A stretch of DNA of 64,000 nt from Polaribacter gangjinensis. GTDB lineage: Bacteria; Bacteroidota; Bacteroidia; Flavobacteriales; Flavobacteriaceae. Of this stretch, positions 27,672 to 36,947 are shown in pieces (position 1 is the first letter of the stretch; each line of letters begins with the position of its first letter). Made by a program: the position numbers and the translations under genes. The notes beneath the pieces were generated by a model, which saw nothing but the letters and a program-made list of their open reading frames with translations, ran no database searches and was not told where the DNA came from. The DNA lies in the NCBI RefSeq assembly GCF_038024125.1, contig NZ_CP150662.1, positions 141,501 to 205,500 of the forward strand, in the 5' to 3' direction.

Positions 27672-28967
27672 ATGTTACAAAAAGGAGATAAAAAATTAAT
27701 CAATAGTTGGGCATTTTACGATTGGGCAAATTCAGTATATTCATTGGTAATTGCAACTGCTGTTTTTCCATTATATTATAGTGCAGTTACCAAAGATCAA
27801 GTTGTAAATTTTCTTTGGATGGAATGGGAACATCCTGATACTCTGTATAGTTATGCCTTGTCATTTTCATTTTTAGTAGTAGCTTTTATCTCTCCAATTT
27901 TATCAGGAATTGCTGATTACACAGGAAGTAAAAAGAAATTTATGCGCTTTTTTTGTACACTTGGAAGTTTGTCAGTAATGAGTTTATATTTTTTTGATAG
28001 TATTGAAACTGTTTGGATTGGAATTGTTTTTACCATTTTAGCCAGCATTGGTTTTTGGGCGAGTTTGGTTTTTTACAATGCTTATTTACCTGAAATTGCA
28101 CATCCAGATCAACAAGATAGAGCTAGTGCAAAAGGTTTTATTTTTGGATATATTGGCTCAGTTATTTTGTTGATAATCAATTTATTATTAATTCAAATGC
28201 CTGATTTATTCGGAATTACAGCAAGCCAAGCTTCTAAAATTTCATTTGTAATGGTAGGTTTGTGGTGGTTGGGTTTTGCACAAATCACATTCCGTAAATT
28301 GCCTAATAATGTTCATAATAGAAAACCTGAAAAAGATTATATCTGGAAAGGTTTTAGAGAATTGAAAATTGTAGCAAAACAAGTAGTTGAAAATCCGACA
28401 TTAAAACGCTTTTTAATTTCCTTTTTTTTATTGAGTGTAGGCGTTCAAACGATCATTTTATTGGCTACCATTTTTGGTTCATCAGAATTAGGTTTGGCTG
28501 CTATTGATTTGATTATTACAGTTTTATTAATCCAGATTGTAGCTATTTTTGGCGCATTTTTATTCTCTAGAATTTCAGAAATGAAAGGAAATATAATGGC
28601 TTTAAAAATCACTATTTTTATTTGGATGATTGTTTGTTTTTGCGCTTTTTTATTACACAAAGAACTCCCAAATGTTGCCATTTATTTTTATGCTTTGGGT
28701 GGAATTCTGGGGTTGGTTTTAGGAGCAATTCAATCTCTTGCAAGATCTACATATTCTAAATTACTACCAGAAACGCAAGACCATGCAACTTACTTCAGCT
28801 TTTACGATGTTACTGAAAAAATTGCCATCGTTTTAGGAACCTTAGTCTATGGATTTTTATATGCCATGACTGATTCTATGCAATGGAGTGTATTGAGTTT
28901 GGCACTATTTTTCTTAGCGGCTTTTGTTGTTTTAAGCACTATGAAAAAGACGAAATATGTTCAATAA
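27672..28967 (+). CDS. MFS transporter, UMF1 (Atg22-like) family
   Basis: 431 aa, about 12 membrane helices. The N-terminal INSWAFYDWANSVYSLVIATAVFP stretch and the SPILSGIADYTGSKKKFM loop are characteristic of UMF1/Atg22 transporters, and GAIQSLARSTYSKLLPE in the C-terminal half confirms the family. Eukaryotic relatives export amino acids from vacuoles, while the bacterial substrate is unknown. It starts after the terminator of the protease gene and is convergent with the TerC gene. Confidence 0.85.
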   Translation: MLQKGDKKLINSWAFYDWANSVYSLVIATAVFPLYYSAVTKDQVVNFLWMEWEHPDTLYSYALSFSFLVVAFISPILSGIADYTGSKKKFMRFFCTLGSLSVMSLYFFDSIETVWIGIVFTILASIGFWASLVFYNAYLPEIAHPDQQDRASAKGFIFGYIGSVILLIINLLLIQMPDLFGITASQASKISFVMVGLWWLGFAQITFRKLPNNVHNRKPEKDYIWKGFRELKIVAKQVVENPTLKRFLISFFLLSVGVQTIILLATIFGSSELGLAAIDLIITVLLIQIVAIFGAFLFSRISEMKGNIMALKITIFIWMIVCFCAFLLHKELPNVAIYFYALGGILGLVLGAIQSLARSTYSKLLPETQDHATYFSFYDVTEKIAIVLGTLVYGFLYAMTDSMQWSVLSLALFFLAAFVVLSTMKKTKYVQ

Positions 28968-28982
28968 TTAAAATTTAAGATT

Positions 28983-29747
28983 TTATTTCTTTCGAACTCT
29001 CAAATTCAGCATTTCAACTCCCAGTGAAAACGCAATAGCAAAATACAAATAGCCTTTTGGAATCACTCCAACTGATTGATTAAAAATTTCAGTATGTGAT
29101 AAATGTGCAGCTTCAGCAATCAGCATAAATCCAATTAAAATTAAAAATGCCAATGCTAACATTTGTATGGTTGGGTTTTTGTGTACAAAATTATTGATGG
29201 GTTGTGCAAAAATCATCATAATTAAAATGGAAATAATCACAGCAATAACCATGATAGTTAATGCTCCATTAATGCCATTGGTCATGCCAACAGCAGTTAA
29301 AATACTGTCAAAAGAAAAAACCAAATCAATCAAAATAATTTGAACAATTACACTTGAAAACGAAATTACTTTTGGAGTTTTTAAAATAGCTTCCTCTTCA
29401 GTGTGTTCTACTTTATGACGAATTTCACGAGTACTTTTGTACAGTAAAAATAATCCTCCTAGAAATAAAATGACACTTTGACCTGTAATTCCTGATCGAA
29501 ACCAATCAACATCAAAACTTATAAATGGATCTTTCAACGCAATCAAATAAGAGATACTAAATAGCAATAAAATTCGCATTACCATTGCCAAAGCCAATCC
29601 TAAAAGAGTTGCTTTTCTAACTTGTTCTTTGGGCAATTTGTTAGCGGAAATTGAAATAAAAATGATGTTATCAATTCCTAAAACAACTTCTAAAAATGTT
29701 AAGGTTAGGATTGCAATCCAAGTTTCTGAATGCAAAAATATTTCCAT
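28983..29747 (-). CDS. TerC family integral membrane protein
   Basis: 254 aa with seven or more helices. It carries the TerC signatures FLEVVLGIDNIIFISI (about 19-34) and LIDLVFSFDSILTAVGM, whose acidic residues are thought to coordinate metal ions. Several bacterial TerC proteins export Mn2+, sometimes loading secreted enzymes. It is the last gene of the purB-lipoprotein-TerC operon, 8 bp after its neighbour. Confidence 0.9.
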   Translation of the reverse strand: MEIFLHSETWIAILTLTFLEVVLGIDNIIFISISANKLPKEQVRKATLLGLALAMVMRILLLFSISYLIALKDPFISFDVDWFRSGITGQSVILFLGGLFLLYKSTREIRHKVEHTEEEAILKTPKVISFSSVIVQIILIDLVFSFDSILTAVGMTNGINGALTIMVIAVIISILIMMIFAQPINNFVHKNPTIQMLALAFLILIGFMLIAEAAHLSHTEIFNQSVGVIPKGYLYFAIAFSLGVEMLNLRVRKK

Positions 29748-29755
29748 AAATTGTA

Positions 29756-30160
29756 CTATTTTAATTTATAAACAGTGCCTTTTTGAGAGAATTTAGAGAA
29801 TCCAATTCTTACTGTAAAATCATATTTGTCATCATACAATTTATTGATTTGTATATACATAGGATCTTTTTGTAACTCGTTTTTTGGATTGAGATACTTT
29901 AATGTATAGAAAAAGTTATTTTTCCATTTGATAGATAAAGTATCTACATTATTTCCGTATTTACTTATTTGAATAGTATCTTTTCTGATGATGGTTTCTT
30001 TTACGAAATTATCTCCTGCAGGAATTTCAAAAACCCCTTCTTTAAATCGATCTGAATTGTCCGAAAATTCTGATTTACATGAATAAAAAAGGCTAAATAC
30101 AGCAATTGCAAAACAAAAAGAAAACAGCTTAGATTTCTTAACTCTTAATTTATAATTCAT
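29756..30160 (-). CDS. Small hypothetical lipoprotein
   Basis: 134 aa. A basic N-terminus and hydrophobic stretch end in LFYSC (Cys28), then a short beta-rich domain: FKEGVFEIP, TLSIKWKNNFFYTLKYLNPKNE, VRIGFSKFSQKGTVYKL. I recall similar small flavobacterial lipoproteins carried in databases under the misleading name DNA topoisomerase IV, but nothing topoisomerase-like is seen. It lies 6 bp after purB and 8 bp before the TerC gene. Confidence 0.7.
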   Translation of the reverse strand: MNYKLRVKKSKLFSFCFAIAVFSLFYSCKSEFSDNSDRFKEGVFEIPAGDNFVKETIIRKDTIQISKYGNNVDTLSIKWKNNFFYTLKYLNPKNELQKDPMYIQINKLYDDKYDFTVRIGFSKFSQKGTVYKLK

Positions 30161-30166
30161 AATTAA

Positions 30167-31510
30167 CTATATTCCAGTATAATTTGCAGGTGTAATTACT
30201 TTTAACTCTTTTTTAATTTCTTCAGAGACATCCAAAGTATCAATAAAATCCGCAATTGATTTTTGATTGATTTTTTCATTGGTTCGCGTCAAACCTTTCA
30301 ACGCTTCATACGGATTTGGATATCCTTCACGTCTTAAAATCGTTTGAATTGCTTCTGCAACTACAGCCCAATTATTTTCTAAATCATCTTCAAATTTTTG
30401 TTTGTTCAATAATAATTTGTTCAAACCTTTCAAAGTTGAGGTAAAGCCAATGATTGTATGTCCAAAAGGCACACCAACATTGCGTAAAACAGTACTATCT
30501 GTCAAATCTCTTTGCAAACGCGAAATAGGTAATTTTGCTGATAAATGCTCAAAAATGGCATTGGCAATTCCTAAATTTCCTTCCGAATTTTCAAAATCAA
30601 TCGGATTTACTTTATGTGGCATTGCAGAACTTCCAATCTCACCAACTTTGATTTTTTGCTTGAAATAATCCATAGAAACATAAGTCCAAAAATCTCTATT
30701 CAAATCAATAATGATGGTATTGATTCTTTTCAAAGCATCAAATAATGACGCCAAATGATCATAATGTTCAATTTGTGTTGTTGGAAAAGAATGGTGCAAA
30801 CCTAATTGATTTTCAACAAATTGACTTCCAAAATTTTTCCAATCAAAATTTGGATACGCAACTTTATGCGCATTGAAATTTCCTGTTGCGCCACCAAATT
30901 TGGCTGCATTTGGGATATTTTTTAAAACGGCGATTTGTGCTTCTAAACGAACTACAAAAACATCAATTTCTTTACCTAATCTTGTTGGAGATGCAGGCTG
31001 ACCATGAGTTCTTGCCAACATAGAAACATCTTTCCATTCAATTACGAGCTCTTTTAGTTTTGCTAAAAGTTCATCAAAATGAGGCACAAAAACTGTTTCC
31101 AAAAATTCTTTTATAGAAAGCGGAATTGCAGTATTGTTGATGTCTTGTGAGGTCAATCCAAAATGAATGAATTCTTTGTGATTTTGCAATCCTAAAACAT
31201 CCATTTTTTCTTTGATAAAATATTCAACCGCTTTTACATCATGATTGGTTATTTTTTCAATGTCTTTTATTTTTTGAGCATCTTCTGAAGTGAAATTTTG
31301 ATAAATACTTCTTAAATCAGAAAATTTTAATTTGTTAAAATCAGCTAATTGAGGCAAAGGCAGTTCGCAAAGTGCGATAAAATATTCGATTTCTACACGA
31401 ACACGATATTTTATCAAAGCTTCTTCTGAAAAATAGTTCGCTAAATTGTCAATTTTACTGCGATAACGTCCATCAATTGGCGAAATTGCATTTAGTGGTG
31501 TCAAGTTCAT
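30167..31510 (-). CDS. purB: Adenylosuccinate lyase
   Basis: 447 aa, normal length. It cleaves SAICAR and adenylosuccinate to release fumarate in purine synthesis. The fumarase/aspartase superfamily signature SSAMPHKVNPIDFENSEGN, the HFGLTSQDINNTA segment with its active-site Thr-Ser, and the ARTHGQPASPTRLGKE segment with active-site His are all intact. It opens a three-gene operon with a TATTTTTG box upstream. Confidence 0.97.
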   Translation of the reverse strand: MNLTPLNAISPIDGRYRSKIDNLANYFSEEALIKYRVRVEIEYFIALCELPLPQLADFNKLKFSDLRSIYQNFTSEDAQKIKDIEKITNHDVKAVEYFIKEKMDVLGLQNHKEFIHFGLTSQDINNTAIPLSIKEFLETVFVPHFDELLAKLKELVIEWKDVSMLARTHGQPASPTRLGKEIDVFVVRLEAQIAVLKNIPNAAKFGGATGNFNAHKVAYPNFDWKNFGSQFVENQLGLHHSFPTTQIEHYDHLASLFDALKRINTIIIDLNRDFWTYVSMDYFKQKIKVGEIGSSAMPHKVNPIDFENSEGNLGIANAIFEHLSAKLPISRLQRDLTDSTVLRNVGVPFGHTIIGFTSTLKGLNKLLLNKQKFEDDLENNWAVVAEAIQTILRREGYPNPYEALKGLTRTNEKINQKSIADFIDTLDVSEEIKKELKVITPANYTGI

Positions 31511-31529
31511 TGTTTCAAAAAATAAGTTA

Positions 31530-31537
31530 CAAAAATA
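31530..31537 (-). promoter_or_regulatory. Promoter -7 box for purB operon
   Basis: TATTTTTG on the minus strand, an exact TAnnTTTG match, 19 bases before the purB ATG. Confidence 0.55.
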
Positions 31538-31705
31538 GGCATTTCATAAGATTTATTCATTTGAATCTGACTATTTTTTTTATGAGTTTAACGGTATTTT
31601 TTTATTTAATTCTTAAGAATCATACTATTTCAATAGAAAAGTTGTTATTAAAATTATGAATTATCTTTTAAATTCGGATTTGTATATTTACAAAAAATTC
31701 ATTGC

Positions 31706-32419
31706 ATGATTTCTCTAGAAAAAATTTTTACTTCGATACTTTTTTTGAGTTGTTTTTTATTTGCGACTTCAAATTTTGCTCAAAAAATAAATCAATTTGA
31801 TGCTAATAAACAACGAACTGGAGTTTGGAAAAAATACTATGACAATCAAAATATTCGATACGAGGGACAATTTAAAAATGGCAAGGAAATAGGCGTTTTT
31901 AAGTTTTATGACGAATCAAATCCGCTGCAACCATCAATGATCAAAAGATTTTCTGAAACAACTGATTCTGTTGCAGTTGAGTTTTATTTGACAAATGGAA
32001 AATTACAATCCAAAGGATTTTTTATCGATAAAAATAGGGTTGGAAAGTGGCAATATTTTTTTCAAGACGGCAAAATAATGTCCGAAGAATGGTATCATCA
32101 AGGAAAATTAGAAGGTAAATTGATGAATTATTATCCAAATGGAAAACCAACCGAAATTACACATTATAAAAATGGTTTAAAACAGGGAATTTCTCAAAAA
32201 TTTTCGAGCGATGGAATTTTGATCGAAGAAGTTACCTATGAAAATAATGTACTGAATGGTCCTGCAAAATTCTTTGAATTGAATGGAAATTTACGTGAAA
32301 AAGGCATATATAAAGAGGGAAAGAAATTCGGGAAATGGGAATTTTATATTGATGGAGAAATCACTGACGAAAAAGAAATTGAAAAACAAAATCGCTACAC
32401 AAAAAAACAGAAAGACTAA
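31706..32419 (+). CDS. MORN/YwqK-type repeat protein, exported
   Basis: 237 aa. A signal peptide (about 1-25, ending SNFAQ) is followed by at least seven repeats of the MORN/YwqK kind, for example GVWKKYYDNQNIRYEGQFKNG, GKWQYFFQDGKIMSEEWYHQG and GKLMNYYPNGKPTEITHYKNG. Each repeat forms a beta-hairpin, giving an elongated sheet. Database names such as YwqK antitoxin exist for this repeat class, but no toxin gene is adjacent and export argues against that role. It is divergent from purB. Confidence 0.8.
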   Translation: MISLEKIFTSILFLSCFLFATSNFAQKINQFDANKQRTGVWKKYYDNQNIRYEGQFKNGKEIGVFKFYDESNPLQPSMIKRFSETTDSVAVEFYLTNGKLQSKGFFIDKNRVGKWQYFFQDGKIMSEEWYHQGKLEGKLMNYYPNGKPTEITHYKNGLKQGISQKFSSDGILIEEVTYENNVLNGPAKFFELNGNLREKGIYKEGKKFGKWEFYIDGEITDEKEIEKQNRYTKKQKD

Positions 32420-32480
32420 TTTCTAGTTCACAGTAAATCAATCTAAACATTTTCGTCACTTTTTTGTAAATACAAAATCG

Positions 32481-32488
32481 TACCTTTG
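32481..32488 (+). promoter_or_regulatory. Promoter -7 box for mnmA
   Basis: TACCTTTG, an exact TAnnTTTG match, 18 bases before the ATG. A TTTTTG lies about 14 bases upstream, closer than the usual -33 spacing. Confidence 0.55.
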
Positions 32489-32506
32489 CCACTTTAAAAA
32501 TCAAAG

Positions 32507-33694
32507 ATGAAACGAGTAGTTGTCGGACTTTCTGGTGGTGTAGATTCGAGCGTTACAGCCTATTTATTAAAAGAGCAAGGTTATGAGGTTATTGGCCTTT
32601 TTATGAAAAATTGGCACGATGATTCTGTTACAATTTCCAACGAATGTCCATGGTTAGAAGACAGTAATGATGCTATGATTGTTGCGCAAAAATTAGAAAT
32701 TCCATTTCAAGTGGTTGATTTGAGTGAGCAATACAAAGAACGCATTGTGGATTATATGTTTGATGAATATGAAAAAGGACGAACTCCAAATCCAGATGTG
32801 CTTTGCAATCGTGAAATAAAGTTTGATGTTTTCATGAAAATTGCTCTTCAATTAGGGGCAGATTTTGTAGCTACAGGTCATTATTGTAGAAAATCCGAAG
32901 AAAATATTAATGGAAAAACCATTTACAAATTGTTGGCAGGGAAAGATGGAAATAAAGATCAATCCTATTTTTTATGTCAATTATCTCAAGCTCAATTGGC
33001 AAAATCATTGTTTCCAATTGGTGAGCTATTAAAACCCGAAGTGAGAGAAATCGCTAAAAAAGCTAATTTAATTACAGCTGAAAAAAAAGATTCTCAGGGT
33101 TTATGTTTTATCGGAAAAGTACGTTTGCCAGAGTTTTTACAACAAAAATTGCAGCCAAAAATTGGAGAAATTGTTCAAATTCCTGCTGATTTTCATGAAT
33201 ATTTAAGACAAATTCCAACTTTTGAAACCAAAGAAGCTGAACTAGCATACTTTTCTCAGAAATTTAGGTATAAAAAACAAGATGGAAAAGTTGTTGGCAA
33301 ACATCAAGGGGCACATTATTTTACCAAAGGTCAAAGAAAAGGATTGGCTGTTGGTGGCACAAAAGAACCATTGTTTGTCATAGAAACTGATGTAAATGAG
33401 AATATTATTTATACTGGTGAAGGTAAAAATCATCCGGGATTGTATAGAAATGTGTTGTTTGTTGCCAATGACGAGATTCACTGGATTCGTGAAGATTTAA
33501 AACTGGAAATCGGAAAAAGTTTAGTTGTAGAAGCTCGCATTCGCTATCGTCAAAAGTTAGAAAAAGCAACTTTATATCAAGTTGAAAATGGGATGTATGT
33601 AGAATTTGAAAATCCGCAGTCAGCCATTCAAGAAGGACAGTTTGTAGCTTGGTATCAAAATGAGGAATTGTTGGGTTCTGGAGTAATTTCCTAA
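32507..33694 (+). CDS. mnmA: tRNA-specific 2-thiouridylase MnmA
   Basis: 395 aa. It inserts sulfur at C2 of the wobble uridine (U34) in Lys, Glu and Gln tRNAs, using ATP. The PP-loop SGGVDSS (9-15), nucleophilic Cys100 in [12 protein letters not shown] and the second catalytic Cys200 in [11 protein letters not shown] are intact. A C-terminal beta-barrel (about 255-395) with [19 protein letters not shown] completes the usual three domains. The 40-residue stretch 205-250 ([12 protein letters not shown] to AYFSQKF) has an insert common in Bacteroidota. Confidence 0.97.
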   Translation: MKRVVVGLSGGVDSSVTAYLLKEQGYEVIGLFMKNWHDDSVTISNECPWLEDSNDAMIVAQKLEIPFQVVDLSEQYKERIVDYMFDEYEKGRTPNPDVLCNREIKFDVFMKIALQLGADFVATGHYCRKSEENINGKTIYKLLAGKDGNKDQSYFLCQLSQAQLAKSLFPIGELLKPEVREIAKKANLITAEKKDSQGLCFIGKVRLPEFLQQKLQPKIGEIVQIPADFHEYLRQIPTFETKEAELAYFSQKFRYKKQDGKVVGKHQGAHYFTKGQRKGLAVGGTKEPLFVIETDVNENIIYTGEGKNHPGLYRNVLFVANDEIHWIREDLKLEIGKSLVVEARIRYRQKLEKATLYQVENGMYVEFENPQSAIQEGQFVAWYQNEELLGSGVIS

Positions 33695-33712
33695 AAACTT
33701 TTTTTGGCGGTA

Positions 33713-33720
33713 TAAATTTG
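33713..33720 (+). promoter_or_regulatory. Promoter -7 box for the subtilase gene
   Basis: TAAATTTG, an exact TAnnTTTG match, 25 bases before the ATG. Confidence 0.5.
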
Positions 33721-33745
33721 ATATTTTTATGGTTTACTTCAAATC

Positions 33746-35413
33746 ATGAAAAAAGTATTATTTCTTTATTTTTTAATATCGTCATTTTTTTTGTTTTCTC
33801 AACAAGAAGATGCTTGGTTATATTTGAATGATAAGCCAAATTCGGCTATTTTTTTAGCAAACCCTTTGCAGATGCTTTCTCAACGTTCTCTTGATAGAAG
33901 AACTATGCAACAAATTAAGTTAGATGAAACAGATGTACCTATTGATGAAAATTATTACAATCAATTAAAAAATATTGGAGCTATTACCATTTTAGGAAAA
34001 TCAAAATGGTTAAATGCCATTCATGTTCAAGGAACTGAAAATGATATAAAAAACCTTTCATCAATCTTTACTTTTATCAATCGAATAGAATTTGCCAACA
34101 AAAATTTAAATGGTAACAAGCGTTCATCAAAAAAAATAACAGCAAAACATCATCAAAAATTTCAAAATTCTTTCACTGATTTTGTGTACGGAAGTGCAGA
34201 AAATCAAATAAAAATGTTGAAAGGCGACTATTTACATCAACAAAACTTAACAGGCGAAGGTCAAATTATTGCTGTTTTAGATGCAGGTTTTCCTAATGTT
34301 AATACATTACCTGCTTTTAAACGAGTTAGAGACAATAATCAAATTTTAGGAGGCTATAATTTTGCTGATAGAAATTCTAATTTTTATTCAAGAGATAGTC
34401 ATGGTACTAATGTTTTATCAACCATTGCAGGATTTATTCAAAATGAATTTGTTGGCTCAGCTCCTGATGCAAAATTTTATTTATTCATCACAGAAATTGC
34501 AGAAACAGAAACTGTTTTAGAAGAAACACTTTGGGTTGAAGCCGCTGAAAAAGCAGATAGTTTGGGAGTGAATGTTATAAATACTTCTTTAGGCTACAGT
34601 ACTTTTGATAATCCTTCGCACAATTATTCGTATGCAGATATGGACGGAAAAACTACTTTTATTTCTAGAGGAGCAGAAATTGCAGACAGCAAAGGTATTT
34701 TGGTTGTAAACTCTGCAGGAAATGAAGGAGATAATTCTTGGAACTATATTGTTGCACCTGCAGATGCAACGTCTGTTATTAGTGTTGGAGCAGTGAATTA
34801 TCAAGGGACAATAGCTTCTTTTAGTTCTTTTGGGCCAAGTTCAGACGGAAGAGTTAAACCAGAAATTTTAGCTCAAGGAGTAAATGCTGCAGTCATTAAC
34901 CATTCAAATGGGACAATAATATCGGCAAATGGAACGTCTTTTTCATCGCCAATTATGGCAGGTTTAATAGCTTGTTTAAATCAGAATAGTTTTTTCTTAT
35001 TAAAATCATCATCTCCTAAAAAAAGTAAATCTGCTCAAAATCTGAATTATTATTTAAAGAAATCTATATACGAATCAGCAGACAGGTTTTCAAATCCTAC
35101 AGCACAGCATGGGTTTGGAATTCCTAATTTTCAAGTTGCTTTGAATAATTATACAGCTTCTTTGGAAGATAGTATATTAACAAATATAAAAATCAGCCCA
35201 AATCCAGTTAAAAATTCATTTAATATTCAATTTTTAGAGAATTCATCTTCAACTTATTCATTGGAAATTTATAATGTTTTAGGAAAAAAAGTGTTCGAGA
35301 AACAAGTAATAAGCTCTGAAAACATTGAAATTACAACTTTTAAAAAAGGAATTTATTTTTTGAAGATTTTTAGTGATTTAGGTTCAAGAACAATTAAGAT
35401 TTTGAAAGAATAA
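33746..35413 (+). CDS. T9SS-secreted subtilisin-like serine protease (S8)
   Basis: 555 aa. Signal peptide 1-19 (ending FLFSQ), a pro-region-like part (20-150), then the S8 domain with catalytic Asp179 (VLDAGFP), His219 (DSHGTNV) and Ser398 (NGTSFSSP), with the oxyanion Asn in NSAGNEGD. A type A T9SS sorting domain closes the protein (about 480-555: ISPNPVKN, LEIYNVLGKKVFEK, KGIYFLKIF). It should be secreted or surface-attached and digest extracellular protein. It may be co-transcribed with the flavoprotein gene 10 bp downstream. Confidence 0.93.
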   Translation: MKKVLFLYFLISSFFLFSQQEDAWLYLNDKPNSAIFLANPLQMLSQRSLDRRTMQQIKLDETDVPIDENYYNQLKNIGAITILGKSKWLNAIHVQGTENDIKNLSSIFTFINRIEFANKNLNGNKRSSKKITAKHHQKFQNSFTDFVYGSAENQIKMLKGDYLHQQNLTGEGQIIAVLDAGFPNVNTLPAFKRVRDNNQILGGYNFADRNSNFYSRDSHGTNVLSTIAGFIQNEFVGSAPDAKFYLFITEIAETETVLEETLWVEAAEKADSLGVNVINTSLGYSTFDNPSHNYSYADMDGKTTFISRGAEIADSKGILVVNSAGNEGDNSWNYIVAPADATSVISVGAVNYQGTIASFSSFGPSSDGRVKPEILAQGVNAAVINHSNGTIISANGTSFSSPIMAGLIACLNQNSFFLLKSSSPKKSKSAQNLNYYLKKSIYESADRFSNPTAQHGFGIPNFQVALNNYTASLEDSILTNIKISPNPVKNSFNIQFLENSSSTYSLEIYNVLGKKVFEKQVISSENIEITTFKKGIYFLKIFSDLGSRTIKILKE

Positions 35414-35423
35414 ATAAAACATA

Positions 35424-36365
35424 ATGATTAACAAAATAACAAAACTCTTCAACATACAATATCCTATAATTCAAGGTGGAATGGTTTGGGTTTCTGGGTG
35501 GAAATTAGCTTCAGCAGTTTCAAATGCTGGTGGTTTGGGTTTGATTGGTGCAGGATCCATGTATCCGGAAGTGCTGAGAGAGCACATTCAAAAATGTAAA
35601 AAAGCTACCAATAAACCTTTTGGGGTAAACGTGCCAATGTTGTATCCAGAAATTGAAAAAATTATGGATATTATTGTGGATGAAAATGTAAAAATTGTAT
35701 TTACTTCTGCTGGAAATCCAAAAACATGGACCTCCTTTTTGAAAGAAAAAGGAATTACTGTTGTACATGTAGTGAGTTCTGTAAAATTTGCATTGAAAGC
35801 TCAAGAAGCTGGAGTTGATGCCGTTGTTTGTGAAGGATTTGAAGCTGGAGGGCATAATGGTCGTGAAGAATCTACCACTTTTACATTGATTCCAATGGTT
35901 AAACAAGCAGTTTCAATTCCTGTAATTGCAGCTGGAGGAATTGCAACTGGAAGAGGTATGTTGGCTGCCATAGTTTTAGGGGCTGATGGTGTACAAATTG
36001 GAAGTAGATTTGCAGCAACTATTGAATCTTCTGCACATCAAAATTTTAAACAAACCATACTTGATGTAAAAGATGGTGATACTCATGTAACTTTAAAAGA
36101 GTTAGCTCCTGTGCGTTTGGTAAAAAATAAATTTTATCAAGAAGTACAAGAACTATATAAGCAAAATCCTACCATAGAACAATTGAAAGATTTATTAGGA
36201 AGAGCTCGTGCAAAAAAAGGAATTTTTGAAGGTGATTTAGAAAATGGAGAACTAGAAATAGGGCAAATCGCAGGTTTAATCAATAATATAAAACCAACAA
36301 AAGTTGTTTTAGAGGAAATTATTACTGAATTTAATGAAGTTAAAGCACTCATTAGTAAGCTTTAA
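35424..36365 (+). CDS. FMN-dependent nitronate monooxygenase / FabK-type enoyl reductase
   Basis: 313 aa, TIM barrel, no signal. The segments PIIQGGMVWVSG, AGGLGLIGAG, EGFEAGGHNG and the phosphate-binding IPVIAAGGIATGRG with ADGVQIGSRF are those of the 2-nitropropane dioxygenase family. This family includes nitronate monooxygenases and the FabK enoyl-ACP reductase. The sequence alone does not separate the two activities, although the overall length and EAGGHNG fit FabK-like proteins. It follows the subtilase gene by 10 bp. Confidence 0.87.
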   Translation: MINKITKLFNIQYPIIQGGMVWVSGWKLASAVSNAGGLGLIGAGSMYPEVLREHIQKCKKATNKPFGVNVPMLYPEIEKIMDIIVDENVKIVFTSAGNPKTWTSFLKEKGITVVHVVSSVKFALKAQEAGVDAVVCEGFEAGGHNGREESTTFTLIPMVKQAVSIPVIAAGGIATGRGMLAAIVLGADGVQIGSRFAATIESSAHQNFKQTILDVKDGDTHVTLKELAPVRLVKNKFYQEVQELYKQNPTIEQLKDLLGRARAKKGIFEGDLENGELEIGQIAGLINNIKPTKVVLEEIITEFNEVKALISKL

Positions 36366-36419
36366 ACTATTTAATTAAAAGAATATCAATTAATTAGCTG
36401 TTTATAAATTTATTGAACG

Positions 36420-36427
36420 TATCTTTG
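36420..36427 (+). promoter_or_regulatory. Promoter -7 box for the cold-shock gene
   Basis: TATCTTTG, an exact TAnnTTTG match, 47 bases before the ATG. The resulting leader of about 40 bases is longer than for the other genes here, in keeping with leader-based control known for cold-shock genes. Confidence 0.55.
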
Positions 36428-36474
36428 TGACATAATAACGTTGTTACTAATTAACAACACAATAATTTTTTATA

Positions 36475-36666
36475 ATGAATAAAGGTACCGTAAAATTTTT
36501 CAATGATTCAAAAGGATTTGGATTTATCACTGAAGAAGGAACAAACAAAGAACATTTTGTACATGTGTCAGGATTAGTTGACGAAATTCGTGAAAACGAT
36601 GAAGTTGAGTTCGACTTACAAGATGGAAGAAAAGGATTAAACGCAGTAAACGTAAGAGTATTATAA
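36475..36666 (+). CDS. Cold-shock domain protein (CspA family)
   Basis: 63 aa, a single OB-fold. The RNA-binding motifs are RNP1 (KGFGFI, 14-19) and RNP2 (HFVHVSGL, 28-35). Such proteins bind single-stranded RNA and act as RNA chaperones at low temperature and in growth. It has its own promoter box, a fairly long leader and its own terminator. It is slightly shorter than the common 66-70 aa. Confidence 0.95.
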   Translation: MNKGTVKFFNDSKGFGFITEEGTNKEHFVHVSGLVDEIRENDEVEFDLQDGRKGLNAVNVRVL

Positions 36667-36697
36667 TATATATTTTATTACTAGTTAATTTTTTACC

Positions 36698-36727
36698 AAA
36701 AGCCTATCAAAATTGATAGGCTTTTTT
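36698..36727 (+). terminator. Rho-independent terminator of the cold-shock gene
   Basis: An inverted repeat (36698-36710 with 36713-36725, loop opening to about 6 bases) followed by a T-run, 31 bases after the stop. Confidence 0.85.
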
Positions 36728-36748
36728 ATTTTTACAAAAATTTTTAAA

Positions 36749-36946
36749 ATGATTGATGGTAGAAAACGAGCAAATATCAAAAAAGGAATGTTTGTAGAAA
36801 TTGTTTTAAAAGAGCATCAAATTTATGGAGAAATCACACAAGGTGTTGTCTCAAAAATTTTAACAAAATCTGTCAACCATCCACATGGAATTAAGGTTCA
36901 ATTAGAAACAGGGTTGATTGGAAGGGTAAAAAATGTAATTGAATAA
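36749..36946 (+). CDS. YwbE family protein (DUF2196)
   Basis: 65 aa from the ATG at 36749. A longer frame from 36713 would run back into the terminator stem and is rejected. The sequence GRKRANIKKGMFVEIVLKEHQ, GVVSKILTKSVNHPHGIKVQLE and GLIGRVKNV is the full YwbE/DUF2196 domain, a small beta-barrel predicted to bind nucleic acid. The function is unknown. It is convergent with the transglycosylase gene, with 1 bp between the stops. Confidence 0.85.
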   Translation: MIDGRKRANIKKGMFVEIVLKEHQIYGEITQGVVSKILTKSVNHPHGIKVQLETGLIGRVKNVIE

Positions 36947-36947
36947 T

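Noticed and set aside
31706..32419. Antitoxin (YwqK-type) of a toxin-antitoxin pair
   Set aside because: The product has a signal peptide and no toxin-like gene is next to it. The repeat alone does not establish an antitoxin.
35520..35906. 128-codon open frame opposite the FabK-type gene
   Set aside because: Its composition is dominated by Asn, Phe, His and Ser with no domain. It is a shadow of the flavoprotein.
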